Below, piece by piece: positions 9,112-17,636 of a DNA stretch of 20,864 bases; within the stretch, counting starts at the first letter, position 1, and each line of letters starts with the position of its first letter. Both the position numbers and the translations under genes were made by a program. The stretch is from Chara braunii. Taxonomy: Eukaryota; Streptophyta; Charophyceae; Charales; Characeae. The DNA is taken from contig BFEA01000358.1 in NCBI GenBank assembly GCA_003427395.1, forward strand, positions 1,126,042-1,146,905. Reading direction: 5' to 3'. The notes under the pieces were generated by a model. That model was not told the origin of the DNA. It saw only the letters and a program-made list of their open reading frames with translations, and searched no databases.

Positions 9112-10790
9112 AGATTCCTAAGACCAGAAACCGGCGAAGACCACAATTGAAGGGTCTCGCTCGAAGACGGATGTACAGAACAAGAAGAAATTTGCTTTAA
9201 TTAATTTATTTACTTATTGCAAAACATCATCCAAAATCCTGCATGACAGTTTGTTGGCTTTCTGGTCACCTTAAGAGGTCCGGCTAGAAAAAGTGCGACA
9301 TCGCGCCCCAAGTCTGTGCACCCACACACTCTCTACTCTAGTCAACCATGTAGTCAGCGTAAATAACAAACACAGTTGTGCTCGCGCGATGTGCTCAGAC
9401 TTTAAGCCATACTTATTCTCTATGATTTGCAAAACTCAGGGCGAATACCCTTGTAAGGGTATTCGTAAGAACATCGAGAGGTTTATCCTCCTCACATAGG
9501 TAAGTAGCGAGTTTGTGGGCTAAGCAACGAGTGGGAGCAGCCCCAAGGAAGGATGCGCGAGAAAGAAAGAGAAGGAAAATAATTACCTGCGGGCGAGATT
9601 AGGAGCGTTGAAGGAGAGATCATGATGTATCTTCCCATTCTTAGCGAAAATTTCGTTTCATTTTTTTATGTTTAATGAATAGAAGAGCAGTTCTTACTAC
9701 GCTGCTGCTATGCGGATGTAACAGTGTGCGGGTTGGGAAGTATTGATGAACATATGTTAGAAGCGAGATGTTGCCTCTTGTCCAGATAGAGGAGCTACCT
9801 TCGGAGTGATGCGGCGAAACTTTGTGGCTATAGGAGGTACAAGAGCTGCTGACCTTCAGGCGGTGCAACTGTTTGTTTACAGGACGTTAAAATCGCAGAG
9901 TTCGGCACCTAGGTTGCTGATGTATGGGCGAGTATTGTGAAGTCTATGTATTTAGAAAGCAGTTGCAGAGTTTTCGAAAGATCACTGCGTGTTGGGCGTT
10001 GAGTTGCGCATTACTACGATGTCATGTCGCTGCGCGCAGTTGCAATATGTGCAAGGGTTGGTGGATTTGATGAGTTTTGTCTGCACTCCAAGTAGAGCAC
10101 AGGGGTATGCTCTATTTTTGAATCGGGTCTTTCTAAGCTGTGTAGTGGGAGTTTGGTCAGGGGTAGAAGCGGTGTGATTTGAGGGAGAGGTCAAGCGTCA
10201 AAAGGGGGTCATTACAACGATTTAGAGGGTTGTCAAGAGGCCGTGACTCCTCACGTTGACCAAGGTTTGGCCACCTCACTACGTTTTTGGTTGCCATTGC
10301 GGGACCCTCAGGCATTGAAGGAATCAAGGCTCTCTCATGCGAGTCTGAGTGCATCTGTCTTAGATCTGAATGACTTAAGTTCTCTCTTTCTGCCATTCTT
10401 ACTCTTAGTCTAGTATTTTTGTTAAGAAAGGAAGGCGGGAGGCGGGATTGAAATTCGTAATCCGTGCCAAGGTTTCTGTAAGAGGTTCACTCCACCGATT
10501 GCGGGAGCTTTGATGGAATCTAGGCGAGATTTTGGAGGCAGAGAAATGTCAGGTATATTTTATTCTACCTGTGTGAATCCACTATACCCTTATGGTTACA
10601 TCTCTCTAGTTTGACTGACAGATATGAATGTGCTCCCTTATAATTTTACTTTCTTTATGGAGCTTTATCATATTAATTGGAAGGAACAGATGCATTAAGT
10701 TCAGTTTCTTTTTGTTTTGACTTTAAGCAGATTAAGAAATGAACTGAGAAAGGTGGGAGGAAGGTGGTTTCACATGCATCTGACCAACTC
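9112..10790. other. Intergenic DNA, one perfect hairpin
   Basis: No supported gene or transposon was found. The short open frames at 9293-9499, 9641-9868 and 9982-10396 overlap in opposite directions and lack motifs. The only clear structure is an 11-bp-arm hairpin with a 2-base loop (CGAATACCCTT / AAGGGTATTCG) at 9442-9465. Confidence 0.45.
9442..9465. repeat. Perfect 11-bp inverted repeat, 2-base loop
   Basis: The arms CGAATACCCTT and AAGGGTATTCG are perfectly complementary and separated by GT. No T-run follows, and there is no known plant regulatory palindrome of this form. It may be chance or a relic of a small inverted element. Confidence 0.8.
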
Positions 10791-10799
10791 TTAAAGGTT

Positions 10800-11415
10800 T
10801 GACATTGTTTCTAAGTTTAATGACATAGTGCTATGTTTACTGGTCATTTTCTGAAGGACCATACAATGTTTCTAAGTTGAATGGTCTGGTTGACGTGTTT
10901 ATTTTCAGAGGGTTTGTCTGACTGATCTTCGAAACCATACATTGTTTTTAAGGTGAATGACTTGGTCTATTTGTTTCTTCGGAGATTTCTGACTGAAGTT
11001 AGGTTGAAAGGTTCAACTTCATGCTTTGAGTGATTTATAATGGTTGAACATTGTTTCTAAGCCGAATGGTTCAACATTAAGCTATATCATTAAGAAGATA
11101 ATGAAAAGTAAGGAGTATAATTAGATTTAATCTGGGCAAGCTGAACATTGTTTCTGGATTTAGAAGACAAGTCAGAAAACTATTAAATTTGAACTTAGAA
11201 ACAATATTCAGCTTGCCCATATTCTTTTATTTTGAAGACAAGTCATAAAACTATTAAATTTTGTATATTTAAACAGTTCAGGGTGATTAGGCCGTATTTC
11301 TAAGTTGAACGGTCTAGTCACACGCCCAAAGAAGAGAAAAGTAGTTATGCAACCTATTCGTGTATAATCTAAGGCATGTTAGGCATTGTTTCTAAGTTGA
11401 ATGGTCTAGCACTCT
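10800..11415. repeat. Dispersed copies of an ATTGTTTCTAAGTTGAATGG motif
   Basis: Near-copies of this roughly 22-bp motif start near 10805, 10864, 10940, 11048, 11147, 11292 and 11386. They are followed by variable spacers, so spacing ranges from about 60 to 145 bp. Most are followed by GTC or GAC and a TAGT- or TGGT-like continuation. This looks like an old tandem array whose spacers have diverged, or a cluster of short interspersed repeats. There is no coding potential. Confidence 0.75.
11134..11218. repeat. 22-bp inverted repeat hairpin
   Basis: The left arm (11134-11155, GGGCAAGCTGAACATTGTTTCT) and the right arm (11197-11218) are reverse complements with one mismatch, separated by 41 bp. 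Part of the loop (11162-11190, GAAGACAAGTCA then AACTATTAAATTT) recurs as a direct copy at 11234-11262. The arms include the ATTGTTTCT part of the surrounding repeat motif, so an inversion of one unit probably created the hairpin. Confidence 0.85.
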
Positions 11416-11561
11416 GTTAGTAAGTAAGGTGGGTACAATGAATTATCTTAGTATAACTTGGGGTTTGGTAAGAGTCCTTACTCTTTGTGGTATGAACTTA
11501 TTTATGATTGAGTGTAAGTTTTACTTAGTCTGAGTGTCAACTTGATAGGTAGTTGTTTTAG

Positions 11562-11635
11562 ACGCTCGCAATGTGTTGGAGTTGTAGGAGTCAGTTAAAT
11601 TTCTGCATTTTCTAAGTTAAGTTCATTTTACTTCT
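11562..11635. repeat. Direct copy of the inner foldback segment
   Basis: The segment reads GAGTTGTAGGAGTCAGTTAA, then CTGCATTTTCTAAGTTAAGT and TTTACTTCTTCG. It matches 11806-11862 (GAGTTGTAGAAGTCAGCTCA, then CTGCATTTTTATAGTTAAGT and TTTACCTAG) in the same orientation. It lies just left of the large foldback and shows that this repeat complex contains both direct and inverted duplications of the same material. Confidence 0.75.
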
Positions 11636-11647
11636 TCGTTTTGTAGA

Positions 11648-11963
11648 AATTTAGGCAGCACTCCCCTAAGAAAAAACAACTTTTCAAAATTTATACATAG
11701 TAAAGTATGAAAAATAAACTTAACCCAGAAAAAGACTGAAATTGAACTAGGTAAAATAAACATAACTCATAAAATGCAGGAATTGAAGACATTCCTCATG
11801 CGCTCGAGTTGTAGAAGTCAGCTCAATTACTGCATTTTTATAGTTAAGTTTATTTTACCTAGTTCAATTTCAGTCTTTTCTAGGTTAAGTTTATTTTTCA
11901 TACTTGGATCGGTATAAATTTGGGGAAGCTACTTTCGTAAAGGGAAGTGTTGTCCAAAGTTTT
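11648..11963. repeat. Foldback: two ~140-bp inverted arms, ~34-bp spacer
   Basis: The left arm (11648-11787) pairs with the right arm (11822-11963). The best-conserved part is AAGTATGAAAAATAAACTTA, then CC, GAAAAAGACTGAAATTGAAC and TAGGTAAAATAAAC on the left against its reverse complement on the right. The distal parts (GGCAGCACTCCCCT left, AGGGAAGTGTTGTCC right) are more diverged. The spacer contains GACATTCCTCATGCGCTCGA. No open frame fits a transposase. I see no clear target-site duplication, so the element class is undecided: a foldback or MITE relic, or an inverted duplication of the neighbouring tandem unit. Confidence 0.8.
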
Positions 11964-12545
11964 ACAAAACCAAAGAGTTAGTCAAATTTTGTCTTTACAA
12001 AGTTTAACTTTTGTGTAAGTTTTATATCTGACTTAATAGAAATTTAGAAAGGCTTTCTTTTTAGGGGAAGTGATGCCCAATTTTTTGCTAATTCACGGAG
12101 TTCGACAAAATTTAACTTCGTAAAGTCGGGATCGTTTTTTTTATTTGGAATTTTTTTTTTTACGAACTTTGGAATGACACTTCTCTGAAGGGAGTGCTGC
12201 CCAAATTTTTGCAAATCCAAAAAGTTAGTTAAATTTTGTCTTGGCATAACTCAAGTCGTGTCTCAAGTTCATGTCTGACTTAGTATAAATCTGATAAGTT
12301 TATTTTTTATAGAGGAGATGTTACCCAAATGTTTACTGATTCAAAGAGTTAGACAAAATTTGACTCTCTAGTCAAAACTCATCTTCAGATTGCATATTCG
12401 GTTGAATATAAATTATGGAATGATATTTTTCCTAACGGAAGCACTACCAATGTTTTCTTAGTTTAAGGGATTGGATTATATTTTGATAAGAGAGATTCTG
12501 ACAATCCAGCCTGCACAGGAGAGATGTTGTCGAAATTTTCTTTTA
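11910..12545. repeat. Tandem array of ~124-bp units, five or six diverged copies
   Basis: Each unit contains a TATAAATTT-like segment (near 11914, 12037, 12162, 12284 and 12408) and, some 30-40 bp later, a box like GGGAAGTGTTGCCCAAATTT followed by AAAGAGTTAGTCAAATTTTG (boxes near 11943, 12064, 12190, 12315, 12437 and a truncated one near 12520). Spacing is about 122-126 bp. The copies are clearly diverged, with local insertions such as T-runs near 12133 and 12150. The first unit forms the outer end of the right foldback arm, so the array and the foldback share a common ancestor sequence. Open frames in this stretch are by-products. Confidence 0.85.
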
Positions 12546-13127
12546 TTTTGACACTTGTTTAGAGCTTGATTCAAATTTAATTATTGAAAAGATTTGAGTA
12601 AGATGTGATATGAAGGTTTATTCTCCATACACTTATAGTTAGTTTGGGGATTGACCTGTAATGTGTTGCAGGTAATTTTTCGGCCAGTTCGATTCAAGAT
12701 CTGATTAGTTTCAGTCTGATTCTGCGAGGATCATCTTCTGTTCTCACTGATAACAATTCAGTTGTCGATTCGTCGGCTTACGACTCAACTCTAACTTATT
12801 CTCGCCACTCGAACTGAAGGCCTTACCCCCTGTGAATTTGAATTATTTCGTTGGGTTTTAACCCGTACTTTATTGAATGACCATTTAACAAAGGTGCTAA
12901 GTATTTTATTTTGGAAGGTTGGAAAATGATTAAGGTTTGTATGACTAAGGTGAGGGGTATGAACACAGAGAGTGGTTGGAGTTGAACCCGTGCAGTGCGT
13001 TATCTGTTGATTTGAAACCCTTGATGTGATTGCAGGTATGATTGTAGTTCGGACTCTGGATTTGACTTTCCTGTGATCACCTATATATTTTTGAAGGAAG
13101 TCACACTGTGATTGTGAGAAGTGATCA

Positions 13128-13130
<3 letters not shown>
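12546..13130. other. Intergenic DNA, nothing identified
   Basis: AT-rich unique sequence with no repeat, transposon end or supported coding frame. Confidence 0.4.

Positions 13131-13222
<92 letters not shown>
13131..13222. repeat. Compound TC/TA microsatellite
   Basis: A pure CT tract of about 36 bp (13132-13167) runs directly into a pure TA tract of about 56 bp ending at 13222, where the hAT-like element begins. The TA tract resumes briefly after the element (13975 onward), consistent with insertion into it. Confidence 0.97.
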
Positions 13223-13225
<3 letters not shown>

Positions 13226-13236
13226 GGTCACTAGCT

Positions 13237-13292
13237 CGTACGTACGGAGGTCTGCCCATACGAAGGTCCCCGGGCAGACCTACATACGTACG
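13237..13292. repeat. Subterminal hairpin in hAT-like copy 1
   Basis: The perfect 10-bp arms AGGTCTGCCC (13248-13257) and GGGCAGACCT (13272-13281) enclose a 14-base loop. Outside them CGTACGT and ACGTACG can extend the stem after a small mismatch bubble. Subterminal palindromic repeats are common in nonautonomous hAT elements, where they can be transposase-binding sites; that role here is inference. Confidence 0.7.
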
Positions 13293-13375
13293 GGCATTCG
13301 GGGGTCCGTACGAGGTTCGAACCCAACGGCATTCGACCCCCGCCAAAAATTAATTTGGGGCCTAAAACTAACTTC

Positions 13376-13720
13376 TGTTTTCTGACTTTTTTTTGTGAGT
13401 TCTCTATGTCGTGACGTAAATACGTATAAAGTTTCAAGTTATTTGACTCAGCCAAATAAGAATTAAAAATCGTCAAAGATGGCGGTGTCAAAACGTGCTC
13501 GCCCACATTTTTTTCCACTTTTTACTTTTTGTTTTCACTTTAGTTCGGGGTCTAAACAATTTTATTATTTTTTGAAACTTTTTTAGTGGGTTTTGCATTA
13601 TGTGAAGTACATATCTATAAATTTTCAAGGCATTTAGCTATGCAAAAAAAAAAAAAAAAAAAATCACCAAAGACGGCGGTGTCGAAAACGTACTCGCGCA
13701 CTCATTAAATTTTTTATTTT
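13376..13720. repeat. Internal ~194-bp tandem duplication in copy 1
   Basis: Unit one (about 13385-13507) and unit two (about 13579-13701) share the order GTGAGTTCTCTATGT / GTGGGTTTTGCATTATGT, then TAAAGTTTCAAG / TAAATTTTCAAG, an A-rich stretch, and finally the CAAAGATGGCGGTGTC / CAAAGACGGCGGTGTC box with GTGCTCGCCCAC / GTACTCGCGCAC. The same dimer exists in copy 2, so the duplication predates their separation. Confidence 0.75.
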
Positions 13721-13982
13721 ATTTTTTTAGTATTTATTTTTCGTATTTTATTTTTATTTCAAATTTGGTAAGGAATTTGGATGCAATGCTCAGTCAAATC
13801 TTGTTTATTTATTTTTCTTCATAACATATCATTTTTTCATATTTGTTTGATTTGTTTTTATTTTTTGTCCGCGTTCGGCCTGAACGGCCGAACGCATCCC
13901 CAAGAGGTCCTGTACGTTCGGGCGTTCGGGTTCGGGTTCGGGTGTTTAGCCCGTCCCGAACGCCGGTTACCCAGTATATATA

Positions 13983-14940
13983 TGTATATATACCCCAAGT
14001 GTTCACGCGATCTATTGTGATCGTGCGTAGAGGTCGAGTGAATTTGTCTTGAGATAAAAGAAAGATTTATTTTTGCCTTTGTTTTTTTGAATTATTATAG
14101 TTGGACGATGAAGTTCATAGCGATCGTCAAAGTCAAACCCCTTGACCAGGTTCCGAACTTTGAATGAAGGAGTTCGTCTCCAAGGCCATAAGCGTTGACT
14201 GTCATAGAGGGTCGGAGTCCGTCTACCACCTACTCTCCATAGGGTGCAGAAGAGGGTAAAACTCTTAGAGGTTGTCTAGCGTCGAGAGATTAATCCCTCA
14301 AGGCGTGTGTCAGTCGACACTTAAGTATCGAAAGCGACTCTTGAGACCATTGAGGGCCACGTGATTATGAGTACTACATTGTACATCATCATTGCGACCG
14401 CTTGCGTATTCATGCATGACCAATCGATATGAGAAAACCTACGTTCGCGCGGTATTTATTACAGGTCTCACGCACGACACCTAACTAATTCTTGTGCTGA
14501 AAAAGTTATGGGTCGGATGCAAAAAGGGACTGAGAATGTTTCGTGTGACTAACATCATTCTTTATTTTGGCGTGGTATAACACGGGGTAAAAAGGATGCG
14601 TCCTAGTCGACCGATAACGACTCGTGTTTGGGACATCAGCCCCCCAAAGCACTGGTTCACGTACGAGTTCGATAGAGGTGTGCGACCACTCGTGCCCCCT
14701 ACGCTACAACGTATGAGAAACGCCCTCGGGTGGGCCACCTCTGCAATTGCAACCGGGTAGCTTTCACGTGTGGTTCGGTAACTCGGCATGGATACGCCCG
14801 TTCAAGGATGGTGACAACCGCTTGGGCGAAGGTAAATTGTACCTCGTGTGACCCTATCCTGTCATAGGGGTTCGCGAAAGGTATGGTTGGCGCACCCGGG
14901 CGGGGCGGCGACAAAGCTCCACTGCGACAAAAAGTCGAGC
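13983..14940. other. Region upstream of LINE endonuclease, unassigned
   Basis: Mixed, moderately GC-rich sequence. Its position would suit the 5' UTR and first open frame of the LINE, but I could not find a convincing ORF1 (no clear CCHC zinc knuckle). Short frames on both strands (14562-14914, 14883-15119) have no motifs in their upstream parts. The true LINE start is therefore unknown. Confidence 0.3.
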
Positions 14941-14994
14941 ACGAATCCTGCGTGACGTTGTTTGGAGGGTCTCCCTACGGGGCCGATACGCTTG

Positions 14995-15710
14995 ACAACG
15001 TGCATTCAAGAAACCAAATTAAGCGGAAAAAAACTCATGAGTTTATAAAGTTTGTGGGACGACCCACAAATCTGGCACCCGCGGTAGGCTTTAAAGGAGG
15101 AGTAGTAATTTTAGTCTAATGACTCATTAATTGTGAAATCATCGATTATTATTTCGATATTTGGGGTCAATGGGGCGGAACAAAACTACTAATCACAGAG
15201 AAAGAATGAGTAACTGTTTTTATTCATGCACCAACGGACCATCGGGAGCGAACAAATTTGTACACAGAATTGTTATATATTATTCAAGAGGGCGACATTT
15301 TGGTTCTCACGGGTGATTGGAACTCGTCTCTTGATCGCTTCAATGGCCTCCAGGTTGGAGAGTGCCCTAGAGACAAGCTTGCATTATGGTCTGTTATGGA
15401 ATAATTGGATCTGCTCGATCATTTTAAACTGGATAACCCTAATGACAATGGATTCACGTGGTACTCGAACTGCAAAGATTCATCGGGTATTACGGAACGG
15501 AGATTGGATTTTCACCTTATTTCAATTAATCTATGGGATATGGTCGAAGAGGTGGAGGATTCCCCTCATCCTTTATCAAACCATAAATTTGTTCTCATCT
15601 CATTCCTTTTGTGTAAATTAAATTGCAAGAAAGGGTTATTCAGTTTCAATACTGAAAACCTTAATGATCCAGGCCTCGTGGAATGGATAAAAAACTTTCG
15701 AAAAATGTGA
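14995..15710 (+). pseudogene. LINE endonuclease (APE-like EEP) domain, broken
   Basis: Motifs appear in the order expected for the EEP fold. An N-terminal CIQETKL (about 15001-15021) carries the metal-binding Glu. GFKGGVVILV (about 15087-15116) lies in a shifted frame. HAPTDHRERTNLYTELL (from about 15225) and VLTGDWNSSLDR (about 15303-15338) include the catalytic Asp and Asn. Then come GFTWYSN, RRLDFHLIS (catalytic Asp) and PLSNHKFVLIS, the last corresponding to the SDH motif with Asn in place of Asp. At least two frameshifts and a TAA at 15402-15404 break it, so no functional enzyme can be made. In life it would nick genomic DNA to prime reverse transcription. Confidence 0.85.
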
Positions 15711-16240
15711 AAACATGCTCGCTAGAACAATGGTGGGACTCGGGTTCCAATATGTTTTTGAATCTTCTGAGCGTGTTCTTCATTATGTTAGCCAACAACA
15801 GGAATCGTAACGAACACAAACTGTAGAAAAAGATCGAATATGCAGAATCGAGGATAAGAGAATTTATGGTCTCCGAGGTCGTATGGGGCAACTAACGCAT
15901 CAGGATTCTGTCTGAGTGAGACTCCATCAGCAGCAAGATCTGAGATTTCGTCGGAATGCCTAAGAGTAAAAGGCATAGCAGTTTATGATCGTATGACAAA
16001 AGAATCGTTCCTCAAGTTTTTTCCCTCTCGTACGAGAGTGACAATGAAATAACTTATGCACCCCTTCAACGTGGATGCTCCTAGAGCTAAACAGTTGATT
16101 GACCTGTGTGATTATGTTGTGGCTTACTTTATAAATATCTTAACTTCTAGGACGCAAGGAGCCAACATCACCCCGTTACTTTCAGAGGGGAACTCCCATT
16201 GAGACAATACGTCAGTAAGATTGTCCCCAAGAGGGAAGTT
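15711..16240 (+). pseudogene. LINE linker between endonuclease and RT, heavily broken
   Basis: The translation is spread over frames, with recognisable stretches such as NMFLNLLSVFFIMLANNRNR, KKIEYAESRIREFMV and VTFRGELPLRQYVSKIV. This corresponds to the region between the nuclease and polymerase of plant LINEs, which is poorly conserved. It has more stops than the domains on either side. Confidence 0.6.
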
Positions 16241-16633
16241 GGACCTTGACCGTCAAATAACCTCGGTAGAAGCTCTCCACGCTCTTCGCTCGATGTCAGA
16301 AGACAAAGTGTCGGGAAATGATGGTCTCCTAGTGAAACTATACCTCGTTATTTAGGACGAGATATGAGATCCTCCAGTAAAAATTTACAACAAGGTCTTA
16401 GAAGGCGAAAGTTTGTCATAAAATATATGTCAAGAAGTAATCTCCCTGCTGTTCAAAAAGGGTGATAAGACCAAGATAAGAAATTAGCGCCCTATCTCCA
16501 TTTTGAATGTATCATATAAGTTTTTGGCAAAAGTGTTGGCGAGACGCCTATGTAAGCACGTTCCAGATCTAGTTATGTCAGACCAAACAATGTTTATCCA
16601 AAGACGTTCCATTTTTGACAACATTGTTACAAC
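16240..16633 (+). pseudogene. LINE reverse transcriptase, N-terminal half
   Basis: One frame gives the ordered RT blocks. First is SVEALHALRSMSEDKVSGND (helix plus the PGxDG-type block), then VKIYNKVLEGESLS and VISLLFKKGDKTKIRN. RPISILNVSYKFLAKVLARR and VMSDQTMFIQRRSIFDNIVT follow. Four in-frame stops occur. One of them sits where RPISI is normally preceded by Trp, consistent with a TGG to TAG change. The block ends at the hAT-like insertion, in the frame that resumes at 17637. Confidence 0.9.
16626..16633. other. Left 8-bp target-site duplication, GTTACAAC
   Basis: GTTACAAC directly precedes the CAGGG end of the inserted element and is repeated exactly at 17637-17644 after the other end. 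An 8-bp duplication is diagnostic of the hAT superfamily. With one copy removed, the LINE frame reads straight through (FDNIVTT then IQSLEIIWTG). Confidence 0.93.
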
Positions 16634-17149
16634 CAGGGTTGCCAGGCCGAACGTATAGAGGCCCCTAAGCTGACCCGTTCGAGTCCCCGTACGGGGCCCG
16701 AACCTGAAGGGGTTAGGATCCCGCAAAAAACTATTTTGACACCTAAATGTTATTTTTTTGTCCGAATTGGTTTTTGTAAGTTCTTTGTGATGTAAGGTAA
16801 CTCCCTTTTAATTTTGAGGTCATTCTGTTTAGCCAAAAAAAAATAAAAAATCGTAAAAATTGTGGTGTCAAAACTTACTTGCCCACTCACTAATTTGTTT
16901 TTTCTCTCTTGTTAGTTTTTGTTTTTTCTTTATTTCGGAGAATGAAAGAAATTATTATTTTTTCAAACTTTATTTGTAGATTCTCTATTATGTAAGATGC
17001 CCATACATAAATTTTCATGGCATTTTTCACAGCAGAAAAAAAATGAAAAATCGCCAAAGATGGCGGTGTCAAAAACGTGCTCGTCCACTCAATAATTTCA
17101 TTCTCGTTTTTTTTTTTCATTATTATTATTTATTTTTAGTATTTGATTT

Positions 17150-17440
17150 TTATTTTAAATTTGGTAAAGAATTTGGATGTAACGTTGAGGCAAATGCTGT
17201 TCAGTTTACTCTTCTGCATAACATATGGTTTTTAAGATTTTTTCTAGGCTACCAGTCGGGCCACCTGGGTCCCGGGTGGCCGTGCAATGACCAGGGAAGG
17301 TCCCAGGAAAAAAAAAAAAAAAAAAATCCACAAAAAACTATGTTATGCAAAAAAGTAAACTTAACAACTTTTGCCTCAAGGTCATATCGAAATTCTCCAC
17401 CAAATTCATAATAAAAATAAACTTTAAATTTATTATTATT
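17150..17440. repeat. Internal foldback within hAT-like copy 2
   Basis: The left arm (about 17150-17250) contains AAATTTGGTAAAGAATTTGG, then TTGAGGCAAATGCTGTTCAG, TTTAC and CTGCATAACATA, ending in TTTTTTCTAGG. The right arm (about 17301-17430) is its diverged reverse complement, reading CCAGGAAAAA, then TATGTTATGCAAAAAAGTAA and TTTGCCTCAAGG, then CTCCACCAAATTCA. The spacer of about 50 bp is GC-rich and contains the near-palindrome GGCCACCTGG, GTC, CCGGGTGGCC. Copy 1 has only the left arm, so the inverted copy was gained in the lineage of copy 2. Confidence 0.8.
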
Positions 17441-17513
17441 ATTTTTTTTTAATGTTTTTGGCGCGGCCGAGCAAGTGACCCCGGACCACTCTAGTAGCCT
17501 AGGATTTTTTGGA

Positions 17514-17546
17514 TTTTTTTTTTTTTTGGGGGGGGGGAGGGGGGGG
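17514..17546. repeat. T-run followed by G-run
   Basis: About 14 T are followed by about 19 bases of G with one A interruption, inside the right end of hAT-like copy 2. Such runs are prone to length change and sequencing error, so the exact count should not be trusted. Confidence 0.85.
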
Positions 17547-17636
17547 TCCGCGTTCGGTCGAACATCGAGAGGGGGTGCCGAACGTCCGGGCGTTTGGGTT
17601 CGGGCGTTCGGCCTGTCGCAAACGCGGGCAACCCTG

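Larger units (their letters stand above)
13223..13974. mobile_element. Nonautonomous hAT-like element, copy 1 (752 bp)
   Basis: The ends are CAGGGTCACT (left) and GGTTACCCAG (right), imperfect inverted repeats (7 of 10) of the YAGGG type known from hAT transposons. The flanks are TATATATA on both sides, consistent with the 8-bp hAT target duplication, though the TA microsatellite makes this ambiguous. The body matches copy 2: GC-rich ends full of CGAACG, CGTACG and TTCGGG; AT-rich middle; two internal copies of CAAAGATGGCGGTGTC-like sequence (about 13475 and 13669) that mark a 194-bp internal tandem duplication; and the AAATTTGGTAAGGAATTTGG segment near 13760. No transposase frame is present, so it would need enzyme from elsewhere. 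Confidence 0.75.
16634..17636. mobile_element. Nonautonomous hAT-like element, copy 2 (1003 bp)
   Basis: Perfect 10-bp terminal inverted repeats CAGGGTTGCC and GGCAACCCTG are flanked by an exact 8-bp duplication. No transposase frame exists; open frames on either strand are short and repeat-derived. The structure parallels copy 1. GC-rich terminal regions carry CGAACG and TTCGGG. A dimer with about 200-bp period carries the GGTGTCAAAA box (about 16863 and 17063). The segment AAATTTGGTAAAGAATTTGG begins near 17156. It differs from copy 1 by an extra inverted copy of that last segment on the right side, which makes an internal foldback. Copies 1 and 2 lie in the same orientation. Confidence 0.92.

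Noticed and set aside
12044-12247. 67-codon minus-strand frame
   Set aside because: Falls within the 124-bp tandem array; sequence is repeat-derived.
13310-13326. GAGGTTCGAACCC, resembling a tRNA box B
   Set aside because: No matching box A, acceptor stem or cloverleaf; it is part of the GC-rich end repeats of the hAT-like element.
13108-13353. Open frames encoding runs of Ser-Leu, Ile-Tyr or Arg-Glu
   Set aside because: Translations of the TC/TA microsatellite and hAT-like element end.
13470-13490. AAGATGGCGG as a YY1-type transcription-factor site
   Set aside because: The match to the animal YY1 motif is real but short, and its relevance in a plant-like transposon is unsupported.
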